Origin: Noviherbaspirillum autotrophicum
Lineage (GTDB): Bacteria; Pseudomonadota; Gammaproteobacteria; Burkholderiales; Burkholderiaceae_D
Length of the DNA stretch: 64,000 bases
Direction of reading: 5' to 3'
Assembly: GCF_000818395.1 (NCBI RefSeq)
Contig: NZ_JWJG01000028.1
Coordinates: 2,587,195 to 2,651,194, forward strand
Shown: positions 17,034 to 24,933 of the stretch, in pieces
How the letters are laid out: each line of letters opens with the position of its first letter
Position numbering within the stretch: the stretch's first letter is position 1
The notes under the pieces: model-generated
What the model was told of the DNA's origin: nothing
The model's input: only the letters and a program-made list of their open reading frames with translations
Database searches by the model: none
Made by a program: the position numbers and the translations under genes

Positions 17034-19118
17034 CTATGCGGCGGCAGCCGCAAACTTGTGGTCGTATTGGTGAATTGGTAGCGACACCCTGAAAGTGGTT
17101 CCGCATGAAGGAACACTATGTACGTCGATCTCGCCGCCAAGCAAACGAACATACGCACGACTCTCGAACACTCCGATTCCCATTCCTGCCGTCTTCGTCG
17201 ATTCGAAAGGCGTAAACAACTTGTCACGGATGAATTCCTCGGTCATGCCGTGCCCGGAATCCTGTACCTCGATCACTGCGTGGTCGCCGCTCCTGCATAA
17301 CCGTACGGCGACCGTACCGGAACGGGGCGTTGCTTCGATCGCATTCTGAACCAGATGGCCCAGTACCCGTTCAAGCCGCGCATGATCGGCTAGCACTACA
17401 AGATCCGGTGTATCGAGATGAAGTACTGGCTTGAAGTCGAAGGAAGACTTTTGCTGGACCGCTTGCATCAAGATATCGGTGAGCAGCACGGGAGCAAATG
17501 TGTCCGTTTCTGGCCCGCGGCTCAATTTCTGAAGCAGTAGTTTCATTTTTTTGACGGATAGATCCACTGTTTCCAGCATGTCGGCCTGGAACTCCGGGTT
17601 ATCCTTGTGCCTTTCCGCATTCGTCAGCATCAGGGACAGTTGCGAAATCAGGTTCTTCAAGTCGTGCACGATGAACGTCGACATCCGTGTGTACGATTCG
17701 AACTGGCGCGCCACCATGAGGGCATGTTGCGATTCACGTTGCGCCAAATAGCTTGCGGCTTGGGCTCCGGCAATCTTGAGCAAGTCGATTGCTTCCCAAT
17801 TGAGCTTCATCCTGCTGCGCGGCCGGCCGAGCACCACGAAACCGAATAGCTGACGCTCCAAAAGCAGCGGTACCACCAGCCATGCCGCACGCATATTTGC
17901 GAGCCATTCAGGAAGAATGAGGCCTTCATATTTCTCCGGACAGGCTTCATACTCCTGCAAGTCGATCACCCACTGTGTGTTCTCGAGATAACCGCATAAT
18001 GAACCGTCCAACGGCGCGGCATGGTGAATTGGCGGCATGTTCCAATGGGTTACCGATTCGCACGCCCCACTGTCGTCCTTGCGGAGGAAAAGTGCGCCGG
18101 AGGGGCTTTCCATTGGCTGGGCGATCGCTTCTATGGTGCGCTCGTTCAACCCGGCGCCCGCATCCGACAGGGCGCGCGTAAAACGGATCCATTCTTCCCG
18201 ATAATCGTAGCGATAGCTATAGAAGTGCTTGCTGATGAACACCCGCAGCCAGGCGCGTGCCGAGCCAGAGAACAATGCCGCAAACAGCAGGATGGCGGCG
18301 CCGAACAGGAAAGCCACTTGCATTACTGTGCCCCAGGTGCCGCCGAACAGGCGCAAGTAATAGCCGGCTGCTGCCATGGCCAGCAGATAAGCAGCGGAAC
18401 CGATGATGACTGCGGAGTGAAACAGCACGGTGCGCGATATCGCAAGTGCCTTGGACCATCGCGGATTGCGCGCCGCGGATATCGCGATCAACGGCGCGGT
18501 CAAGGCATCGGCCAGCCCGCGTGCCGCCCAAATTTCGAGGTTAATACGATGAAACAACATCGCGTCGCTATAGAGGTAAAAATCGTAGGCAAACAGGCCA
18601 CCGATGCCCAGGCAGGCATATTTGATCGCCCATCGCTCCTCCTGTGCCGAATTGCGGTACAACTGCTCGACCAGCAGCATGTTCAATACTGCCGCTGCTG
18701 TTCGGCCAACAATGATGACCATAAATCCGCCTGCCCCTCCGATGTAAGCAGGATTAATACGCAGGAAGATGGTGGCCCCGAGGAGAAGAAAGCAAAAGAG
18801 GCCGATACCGGCGAGTGGAAACACGCTCGCTGTCGACATGCTTCGCTTTCCCGTGCGCAGTTGTCCCAGCACTGACAGCAGAAAGAACGCCCAAGCGGCG
18901 CTACGCAGTATTTCCAACACTTCAGACAGCCAAATCAGCGACTGGCCTTCCATGGCGACGGCTACCGTGGAAGCGCCCCACGCAGCCGTCAACAGGCACG
19001 CCCCGGCCAGTTCTGCTGCATGCAGTCGTGCACGCCAGCGCGTAAGCAAGAGCAGGGAGAGAATCAGAAAGGCTAAGGCGGCAAGGACATAACTCGCGGC
19101 CACGATACTGGTCGACAT
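17034..19118 (-). CDS. prsK: PEP-CTERM system histidine kinase PrsK
   Basis: A 694-residue membrane sensor kinase (TIGR02916 type). The N-terminal third holds about eight hydrophobic helices (roughly residues 5-300), followed by a GAF-like region. The kinase core has the phospho-accepting His in STFIVHDLKNLISQL and an ATPase domain with VQNAIEA (N box), VQDSGHGM (G1) and GMGIGVFESRAY (G2). It phosphorylates PrsR, encoded next. The signal is unknown, possibly a membrane or envelope cue. It lies 17 bp downstream of the sugar transferase gene in the same leftward run. Confidence 0.95.
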   Translation of the reverse strand: MSTSIVAASYVLAALAFLILSLLLLTRWRARLHAAELAGACLLTAAWGASTVAVAMEGQSLIWLSEVLEILRSAAWAFFLLSVLGQLRTGKRSMSTASVFPLAGIGLFCFLLLGATIFLRINPAYIGGAGGFMVIIVGRTAAAVLNMLLVEQLYRNSAQEERWAIKYACLGIGGLFAYDFYLYSDAMLFHRINLEIWAARGLADALTAPLIAISAARNPRWSKALAISRTVLFHSAVIIGSAAYLLAMAAAGYYLRLFGGTWGTVMQVAFLFGAAILLFAALFSGSARAWLRVFISKHFYSYRYDYREEWIRFTRALSDAGAGLNERTIEAIAQPMESPSGALFLRKDDSGACESVTHWNMPPIHHAAPLDGSLCGYLENTQWVIDLQEYEACPEKYEGLILPEWLANMRAAWLVVPLLLERQLFGFVVLGRPRSRMKLNWEAIDLLKIAGAQAASYLAQRESQHALMVARQFESYTRMSTFIVHDLKNLISQLSLMLTNAERHKDNPEFQADMLETVDLSVKKMKLLLQKLSRGPETDTFAPVLLTDILMQAVQQKSSFDFKPVLHLDTPDLVVLADHARLERVLGHLVQNAIEATPRSGTVAVRLCRSGDHAVIEVQDSGHGMTEEFIRDKLFTPFESTKTAGMGIGVFESRAYVRLLGGEIDVHSVPSCGTTFRVSLPIHQYDHKFAAAAA

Positions 19119-19135
19119 CTATGTCATTCCCGGCT

Positions 19136-20530
19136 TCACCGGCTTCCCTTGGCAAACAAAACGACCTGCAAGGTTTCAACCAGTATCAACAGGTCGAGGA
19201 AAAGACTATGGTTCTTTACGTAGTACAGATCGTATTGAAGTTTCTGAATCGCATCCTTAACCGAGGAGCCATACTGATAACGTACTTGCGCAAAGCCTGT
19301 AATGCCCGGCTTGATGGTATGTCGCACGTTGTAGTAAGGGATTTTTTCGTTAAGCTGCTGAACGAAGTAGGGGCGTTCCGGACGTGGTCCGACAAAGCTC
19401 ATTTCTCCTTTCAACACATTGATGATCTGCGGCAGTTCGTCTATGCGCAGCTTGCGAATAATGCGTCCCACTCGTGTCGTGCGTGCGTCGTTGGTGGCCG
19501 CCCATTGTGGCGTGCCGCTCTGTTCCGCATCACTTCGCATACTGCGGAATTTCAGAACGAAGAAATTTCTGCCATTCTTGCCGACCCGCTCCTGCCGGTA
19601 GATGATCGGCCCCTGGTCTTCAAGAGAGATGCACAGCGCTGTCAGTAGCATGACCGGCAATGACAAGCCAAAGATAAGCAGACTGACGGTCAGATCGAAG
19701 GTGCGTTTGCATACGTTACGAAGAGTGTCCTGCTTGAAGCCATCACCGTAAATCAGCCAGCTCGGATAGAGGCTGTCGATACGAATCTGGCGCGCCTCGC
19801 GTTCAATAAACGCTGCAGCGCCGGTGACCTTGATTCCGTTGAGCTTGCATTCGAGCAGATCATGCAGCGGGAAACCGCCACCGCGCTGATTCTGGGTCGA
19901 CACCACGATTTCACGCACGCTGTGCTTCTTCGCAATCGAGAATAGCGACTCGTCGGCAGGCAGGATCGCCGAGGAAGACACCAGGCATTCTTCCATGCGA
20001 AGCGGTACGAAGCCGACGATGTTGTACTTCTTCGACAACCCCTTGTCCTCTGCAAGGTTGCTGCACTCTTTCGCAAGAGCCCCTTCACCGACAAAAATGA
20101 GGCGCGACTCCAGAACGCTCAGCTCGAAAGTCCGGAAAATAACAGTCCGCAACGTCAAAATTGTCACCGCGGCACCGATGGCAGCAATCGCAAGGACGCG
20201 CAGGTCGAAATACATGTCCGGCAACAGCTGAAGCAACACGGCAGCCATGCCAAAGCCCAGTGCGGCGGATGGAGCAAGACGCAACGCCGTCATCGTCGCA
20301 GTCGGCTTGCCTTCCAAATGGTAGAGGCCGAACGCAGCCATGCTGAACACGGTGGTCAACGCGAAACCGGACGCCGATGCAAAGAAAGTCTTATCCATCG
20401 GCCGGACAGGATAGCCATACGCAACAAGGATGTCGTGCGCACCGTACAGCGAAAAAATCAATGTAAAGATCTCGATGAGCAGTAGTGCTGACACCAACTT
20501 GGAAACATAGTGATTGAAGATCTTTACCAT
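19136..20530 (-). CDS. Undecaprenyl-phosphate sugar phosphotransferase, XrtA system (EpsB/WbaP-like)
   Basis: A 464-residue polyprenyl glycosyl-1-phosphate transferase (TIGR03013 type). The N-terminal half has about four membrane helices and a CoA-binding-like domain (RLIFVGEGALAKE). A further helix near residue 275-300 leads into the catalytic bacterial sugar transferase domain (KRTFDLTVSLLIF, QERVGKNGRNFFVLKFRSM, KLRIDELPQ, SFVGPRPERPYFV, KPGITGFAQV). It transfers the first sugar phosphate to undecaprenyl phosphate at the inner membrane to start the repeat unit. It is the first gene of the leftward sugar transferase, prsK, prsR, ligase, decarboxylase series, with an unusually long 5' region. 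Confidence 0.93.
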   Translation of the reverse strand: MVKIFNHYVSKLVSALLLIEIFTLIFSLYGAHDILVAYGYPVRPMDKTFFASASGFALTTVFSMAAFGLYHLEGKPTATMTALRLAPSAALGFGMAAVLLQLLPDMYFDLRVLAIAAIGAAVTILTLRTVIFRTFELSVLESRLIFVGEGALAKECSNLAEDKGLSKKYNIVGFVPLRMEECLVSSSAILPADESLFSIAKKHSVREIVVSTQNQRGGGFPLHDLLECKLNGIKVTGAAAFIEREARQIRIDSLYPSWLIYGDGFKQDTLRNVCKRTFDLTVSLLIFGLSLPVMLLTALCISLEDQGPIIYRQERVGKNGRNFFVLKFRSMRSDAEQSGTPQWAATNDARTTRVGRIIRKLRIDELPQIINVLKGEMSFVGPRPERPYFVQQLNEKIPYYNVRHTIKPGITGFAQVRYQYGSSVKDAIQKLQYDLYYVKNHSLFLDLLILVETLQVVLFAKGSR

Positions 20531-21452
20531 GACTCACTCCGACAGGTCATTCATTGCGCTATTTTGTGCGGTGGCGGACGCGGCATCTCACATCGGTCGT
20601 GATGCACTATGCTTCCAAGTACGGGGGCTTTTTTACTGTTAGTCAATTCGAATGACGTAACTTAACTTTTGATACCTCGTGCATTCTTGAGAAAGCGCAA
20701 TTAAGTTACAGCCTGTAATACTTTGCGGAAGGGTGTCTGCGGAGAATCAAATTGCCAACGGGGAACAAAGTACAGTGACTAAGTACTGGAATACTTTGCT
20801 GGGCGGGGCCTACTTATAGCTGACCGGACTCAGCGCTCAAATATATGTCAATGTGAACGAGAACATCACACTGCGACAAAATGTGTAATCCTCGCCCCAA
20901 TAACGTGGGCAGGATTGCTCCCGGCTTCCGGGCGCCAAGGCTGCATATCAACTGGACGCAATGTCTCCACGCCCACGCGATACCATGATCGGCCGTGCAG
21001 TCCATATGCCCTCCATCCCGCCCGCTTTCCCCTTGACCCTTGCAACACCAGCAATACACGTGGTGTTCCTGCAACAAATCAATGGATCTCAATCAAGCTC
21101 CCGCCTCATATCGGAATTTTCAATTTCCTCTTGGAAATAACCGACGGTATGCTGAGAACTGCCATCATCTCGACATTGGCAAACCCGTTGAAAAGCGGGG
21201 ACGCAAAGCTTCTGGTCTACTGGCCTGGCGCCTATGACAGCAGAGCTGCACAGAGTGAATGACACTGGAAGAACGCGTTCTTCCTGATCGCCTGTCCCCC
21301 TCGCAGCTGCCCAGCCACCATTTCGCACCCGAAGTCGTTCGCCCCTCTCTTTTCTCGCTCGCCGTCGGGACTACCGGGCCGCGCCAACGCGGCATTCTAG
21401 AGAGAGCGTTATGCATGCAAAGGAAGTACCCCGAAGTGGAGGCAAGCCGGCG
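20531..21452. other. Long intergenic region upstream of the exopolysaccharide operon
   Basis: About 920 bp between divergent genes, AT-rich at 20620-20820. The 10-mer AATACTTTGC occurs twice in direct orientation (20717-20726 and 20790-20799). The inverse CAAAGTA lies at 20766-20772, so the DNA around 20766-20798 is also an interrupted inverted repeat. Short frames in 20814-21260 do not resemble known proteins. Promoters for the leftward EPS genes and the rightward transglycosylase must lie here. Confidence 0.5.
20717..20799. repeat. Repeated AATACTTTGC elements upstream of the EPS operon
   Basis: Two exact direct copies of AATACTTTGC with 63 bp between them (20717-20726 and 20790-20799), plus an inverted 7-bp copy (CAAAGTA, 20766-20772). 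They are possible regulator half-sites, 190-270 bp upstream of the sugar transferase start. The regulator is unknown. Confidence 0.4.
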
Positions 21453-22196
21453 ATGTCGTACAAGGCCGGCGCAAACATGCTGCGCCTTGGGCAGGCGGTG
21501 GCATGCATCATTGTTGCGATGCTGCTAGGCGCGTGTTCCGGTGCATTGCCGTTCCAGTCCGACGGTCAGGCCCAGCCGAGCGCGTCTGCGACTTACGGTG
21601 CGCCGGGCAAATCGAAGCACATGCGCGCCACCACCGCCCGCGACATCCTGGCCGAATGGGGCACGTTCGGCATCGAGCGCAAAGCCGCCAGGCGGGGTCG
21701 CGTGCCTGACGCAATCCGCAGTTACGACGATCCGCCCGAACTCGCCATGTCGGTCGACGACATCATGGCCAACGCGGTATGCCACTCCTGCGATCAAAAG
21801 CCATATCACCAGATGGTGCTGAATGCATCGCAACAGCATGGCGTGCCGGCCAGCCTGATTCATGCCGTCATCCAGAAGGAATCCGGCTACAACCCGAGCG
21901 CCACCTCGAAACGGCATGCGCGCGGCCTGATGCAGATCACGCCGCAGACGGGTCGCTTCGTCGGCGTGCGCGACAGCCGGCGGCTGTACGATCCCCAAAC
22001 CAACATCAATGCCGGCGCGGCCTACCTGAAATACCTGATGAGCATGCACGACACTGTCGACAAGGTACTCGCCGCCTACAACTCGGGACCGGGCAACGTG
22101 CGAAAGTACAAGGGCGTTCCGCCCTTTAGGGAAACCAAGCGCTATGTGAAGGATGTGAAGAAGTATTACGCCAGCGCAGCGATCCGGCCGCGCTGA
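21453..22196 (+). CDS. Lytic transglycosylase lipoprotein (SLT family)
   Basis: A 247-residue periplasmic murein hydrolase. A signal peptide leads to lipobox LLGAC with acylated Cys. A linker follows, then the C-terminal SLT domain: PASLIHAVIQKESGYNPSA with catalytic Glu in QKES, RGLMQITPQTGR, NINAGAAYLKYLM and VLAAYNSGPGNV. It cleaves peptidoglycan glycan strands, forming anhydromuramyl ends. I chose ATG 21453 because GTGGAGG lies 10 bp upstream; an in-frame ATG at 21411 is also possible. Small transglycosylases like this are often found beside envelope-spanning exporters, but a link to the EPS cluster is only positional. A Cys pair (CHSC) precedes the catalytic domain. Confidence 0.9.
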   Translation: MSYKAGANMLRLGQAVACIIVAMLLGACSGALPFQSDGQAQPSASATYGAPGKSKHMRATTARDILAEWGTFGIERKAARRGRVPDAIRSYDDPPELAMSVDDIMANAVCHSCDQKPYHQMVLNASQQHGVPASLIHAVIQKESGYNPSATSKRHARGLMQITPQTGRFVGVRDSRRLYDPQTNINAGAAYLKYLMSMHDTVDKVLAAYNSGPGNVRKYKGVPPFRETKRYVKDVKKYYASAAIRPR

Positions 22197-22202
22197 ACGC
22201 CT

Positions 22203-22222
22203 GTCGCGGCTCAGGCCGCGAC
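22203..22222 (+). terminator. Hairpin after the transglycosylase gene
   Basis: A perfect 8-bp stem GTCGCGGC / GCCGCGAC with a TCAG loop, 7 bp after the stop. There is no T-run, so it may be only an mRNA 3' end or Rho-assisted site. Confidence 0.45.
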
Positions 22223-22289
22223 ATACTGGCTGATTTCGCGCTAGTGACGCTCTGACACACATACCAGCGCGAAACCGAACTGGCACTAG

Positions 22290-23123
22290 CTGTTTGACCA
22301 AACGCATGCACATGCCGCTTGCGGAAACATCAATCAGCACGCTATTGATCGTGGGGATGCTTGCCGCCATGACCAGCGCGGACGCGTCGCCTATACGCAT
22401 TCGTTTTACACCCTGGCGGGCGACTTCAGCAGCCTGGACGCCACCGGCACGGCCGACGTCACCAGCCTCGGCCTGTCCTATCCGCTGATCCGCTCGCAGC
22501 AGCGCAACCTGGTGCTGGCGGCCAGCTTCGAGCACAAGCAGCTCAAGGACCGGCAAGGCGCGGCCGGCACCAGCAGCAGCAAGACCAGCTCCGGCATACC
22601 GGTCGCGTTGAGCTTCGACGTGCGCGATCAGCTGTACCGCGCCGGCATCACCTACGGCGCGCTGTCCTGGACCCGCGGCAGCGCGAACCTGGACGACACC
22701 TTGCAGGGAACGGACCAGAATACGGCGCGCAGCTCGGGCAGCTTCAACAAGTTCAATCTCGATCTCGCCCGCATTCAATCGCTGGCCGAACACGTCGACC
22801 TGTACGGCCGTGCATCGGCGCAATGGACCGGCAAGAACCTGGATTCGTCGGAGAAGTTCGGCCTGGGAGGCATCAACGGCGTGCGCGCCTATCCGAGCGG
22901 CGAGGGATTCGGCGACGACGGCTGGCTGGCGCAACTCGAGCTGCGCTACGCGGCGGGGCCGTATACGCCCTTTCTCTTCTATGACACGGGGCGGGTGAAG
23001 ATCAATCACGATCGATGGACCGCGGGCGACAACCATCGCAGCGTTGCCGGCGGCGGCGCGCCGCGCTCGGACACGCAGGATCGCGTCCCGATGGCCTGGG
23101 GCAGCGTGCAGTACCGCTTCTGA
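22290..23123 (+). pseudogene. 5'-truncated TpsB (ShlB/FhaC-type) transporter remnant
   Basis: The frame is open for 277 codons from just after a TAG at 22287 to the stop at 23123, but has no ATG and only a GTG at 22512. The encoded sequence matches the C-terminal barrel of two-partner secretion transporters: GRVAYTHSFYTLAGDFSSLD, YPLIRSQQRNL, then GLGGINGVRAYPSGEGFGDDGW and a C-terminal QYRF. Full TpsB proteins are about 550-600 residues with POTRA domains, so roughly half is missing. In another frame, the ATG at 22306 starts a signal-peptide-like stretch (MHMPLAETSIST...TSADA), perhaps the old N-terminus joined out of frame by a deletion. No TpsA partner is nearby. Confidence 0.75.
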
Positions 23124-23130
23124 TGCTGTC

Positions 23131-23161
23131 GCTGTGGCGCCGCGCAAGGCGGCGTCACAGC
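23131..23161. terminator. Hairpin between convergent genes
   Basis: A 13-bp stem, GCTGTGGCGCCGC with GCGGCGTCACAGC, perfect except for one G-T pair, and a 5-nt loop. It lies exactly between the TpsB remnant and the acyl-CoA synthetase stops and could serve both strands. There is no T-run. Confidence 0.55.
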
Positions 23162-23162
23162 G

Positions 23163-24803
23163 TTACTGAATCGCCGAGGCCGAGTTCATCCGCTGGCGGA
23201 GCGCGAACTTCTGGATTTTTCCGGTCGAGGTTTTCGGCAGCGAGCAAAACACGATGTCCTTGGGCACCTTGAAGTGCGCGAGCATGCTGCGGCAATGCTT
23301 GATCAGCTCCTCCGCCGTGGGCTGCGCGCCCGGCCGCAGCTCGATGAAGGCGCACGGCACTTCGCCCCACTTGTCGTCGGGCTTGGCCACCACGGCCGCC
23401 ACCATCACGTCCGGATGGCGGTACAGCACTTCCTCCACCTCCAGCGACGAAATATTTTCGCCGCCGGAGATGATGATGTCCTTGGAACGGTCCTTGATCT
23501 TCACATAGCCGTCCGGCTGCACCACCGCCAAGTCGCCGGTGTGGAACCAGCCGTCGGCGAAGGCCTCCTCGGTGGCCGCCGGATTCTTCAGGTAGCCCTT
23601 CATGACGAGATTACCGCGGAACATGATCTCGCCCATGGTTTCGCCGTCCCACGGCACCGGCTGCATGGTGGCGGGATCGAGCACCGTGATCGCTTCCTGC
23701 ATGTGGCTGCGCACGCCCTGGCGGCTGTTCAAGGCGGCACGTTCGGCCAGCGGCAGGTCTTCCCAGCTGTCATGCTTAGCGCATACCGAGGCCGGGCCGT
23801 AGGTTTCGGTCAGGCCGTAGACGTGGGTGAGGCTGAAACCCAGGCGCTCCATGCCTTCGATGATGGCCGCCGGCGGCGCGGCGCCCGCCACCATCGCCGA
23901 CACCTTGTGCGCCAGACCGCTGCGCACGTCCTCCGGCGCGGAGATCAGCATGCCCAACACGATCGGCGCGGCGCAGAAGTGCGTGACGCGATGCGCGCGG
24001 ATGAGCGCGAAGATCTGCCTGGCGTCGATCTTGCGCAAGCACACGCTGGTGCCGGCATTGGCCGCCATGGTCCAGGGGAAGCACCAGCCGTTGCAGTGAA
24101 ACATCGGCAGCGTCCACAGATAGGTCGCATGCGGCGGCATGCCCCAGCCGACGATGTTGGACGTCGCGTTCAGATAGGCGCCGCGGTGGTGGTACACCAC
24201 GCCTTTCGGGTTGCCGGTGGTGCCGGAGGTGTAGTTGAGCGCAATCGCGTCCCACTCGTCGGTCGGCAGGCACCAGGCGAACTGCGGATCGCCCTCGCGC
24301 AGGAAGGCTTCATATTCGATCTCGCCGAGGAACTTGCCGCCATCATGCAGGGCGTCGTCGACGTCGATCACCAGCGGGCGAGGTCCGTCCAGAAGCGCCA
24401 GTGCCTGCTCGACCGTCGCGGAAAACTCGCGGTCGGTCAGCAGTACCTTGGCCGCGCCGTGACGCAGCATGAAGGCGATCGCTTCCGCGTCAAGCCGGGT
24501 ATTGAGGGTGTTGAGCACCGCACCCGCCATCGGCACGCCGAAGTGCGCCTCGTACATGGCCGGGATATTGGGCAGCATGGTCGCCACCGTGTCGCCGGCG
24601 CCCACGCCGCGTCGCGCCAGGGCCGAAGCCATCCGCCGGCAGCGCTCGTAGGTCTGCTGCCAGGTGTAGTGGGTGTCGCCGTGGATAAGCGAGGTGCGCT
24701 GCGGATAGACCTGCGCCGTGCGCTCCAGGAAACTGAGCGGGGACAGCGGCGTGTAGTTCGCCGCATTCTTGTCCAGGCCGAGGCTGAACGGATTGTCTTG
24801 CAT
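23163..24803 (-). CDS. Acyl-CoA synthetase (AMP-forming fatty-acid CoA ligase)
   Basis: A 546-residue ANL enzyme that activates a carboxylic acid to acyl-CoA. The AMP signature is NYTSGTTGNPKGV. Other motifs are MFHCNGW, VYGLTETYGP, GWFHTGDLAV, KDRSKDIIISGGENIS and the C-terminal catalytic lysine in PKTSTGKIQKF. The MFHCNGWCFPW and YGLTETYGP pattern is typical of medium-chain (AlkK-like) or methylmercaptopropionate-type CoA ligases; substrate preference cannot be read with certainty. Start ATG 24803 has AGAGGAGA upstream. It stands alone, convergent with the TpsB remnant and divergent from the kinase gene. Confidence 0.92.
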   Translation of the reverse strand: MQDNPFSLGLDKNAANYTPLSPLSFLERTAQVYPQRTSLIHGDTHYTWQQTYERCRRMASALARRGVGAGDTVATMLPNIPAMYEAHFGVPMAGAVLNTLNTRLDAEAIAFMLRHGAAKVLLTDREFSATVEQALALLDGPRPLVIDVDDALHDGGKFLGEIEYEAFLREGDPQFAWCLPTDEWDAIALNYTSGTTGNPKGVVYHHRGAYLNATSNIVGWGMPPHATYLWTLPMFHCNGWCFPWTMAANAGTSVCLRKIDARQIFALIRAHRVTHFCAAPIVLGMLISAPEDVRSGLAHKVSAMVAGAAPPAAIIEGMERLGFSLTHVYGLTETYGPASVCAKHDSWEDLPLAERAALNSRQGVRSHMQEAITVLDPATMQPVPWDGETMGEIMFRGNLVMKGYLKNPAATEEAFADGWFHTGDLAVVQPDGYVKIKDRSKDIIISGGENISSLEVEEVLYRHPDVMVAAVVAKPDDKWGEVPCAFIELRPGAQPTAEELIKHCRSMLAHFKVPKDIVFCSLPKTSTGKIQKFALRQRMNSASAIQ

Positions 24804-24933
24804 GGTCAGACGTCTCCTCTGATGGTTATTGCGCGCCATAATTTCAGAGGAATTTTTCCCGACTATGTGTGAAATGTAACGAATGTTTGCAACATTTCGC
24901 CGAAGTGATAGCCGGCATGGAATCTGATCTAGA

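Noticed and set aside
20814-21260. Short frames in the EPS leader region
   Set aside because: No ribosome site, no motif, and overlapping frames on both strands; left as non-coding.
21525-23147. Long open frame on the minus strand over the transglycosylase and TpsB remnant
   Set aside because: A GC-rich shadow frame with Ala/Arg/Val-rich sequence and no motif; the plus strand has clear protein families.
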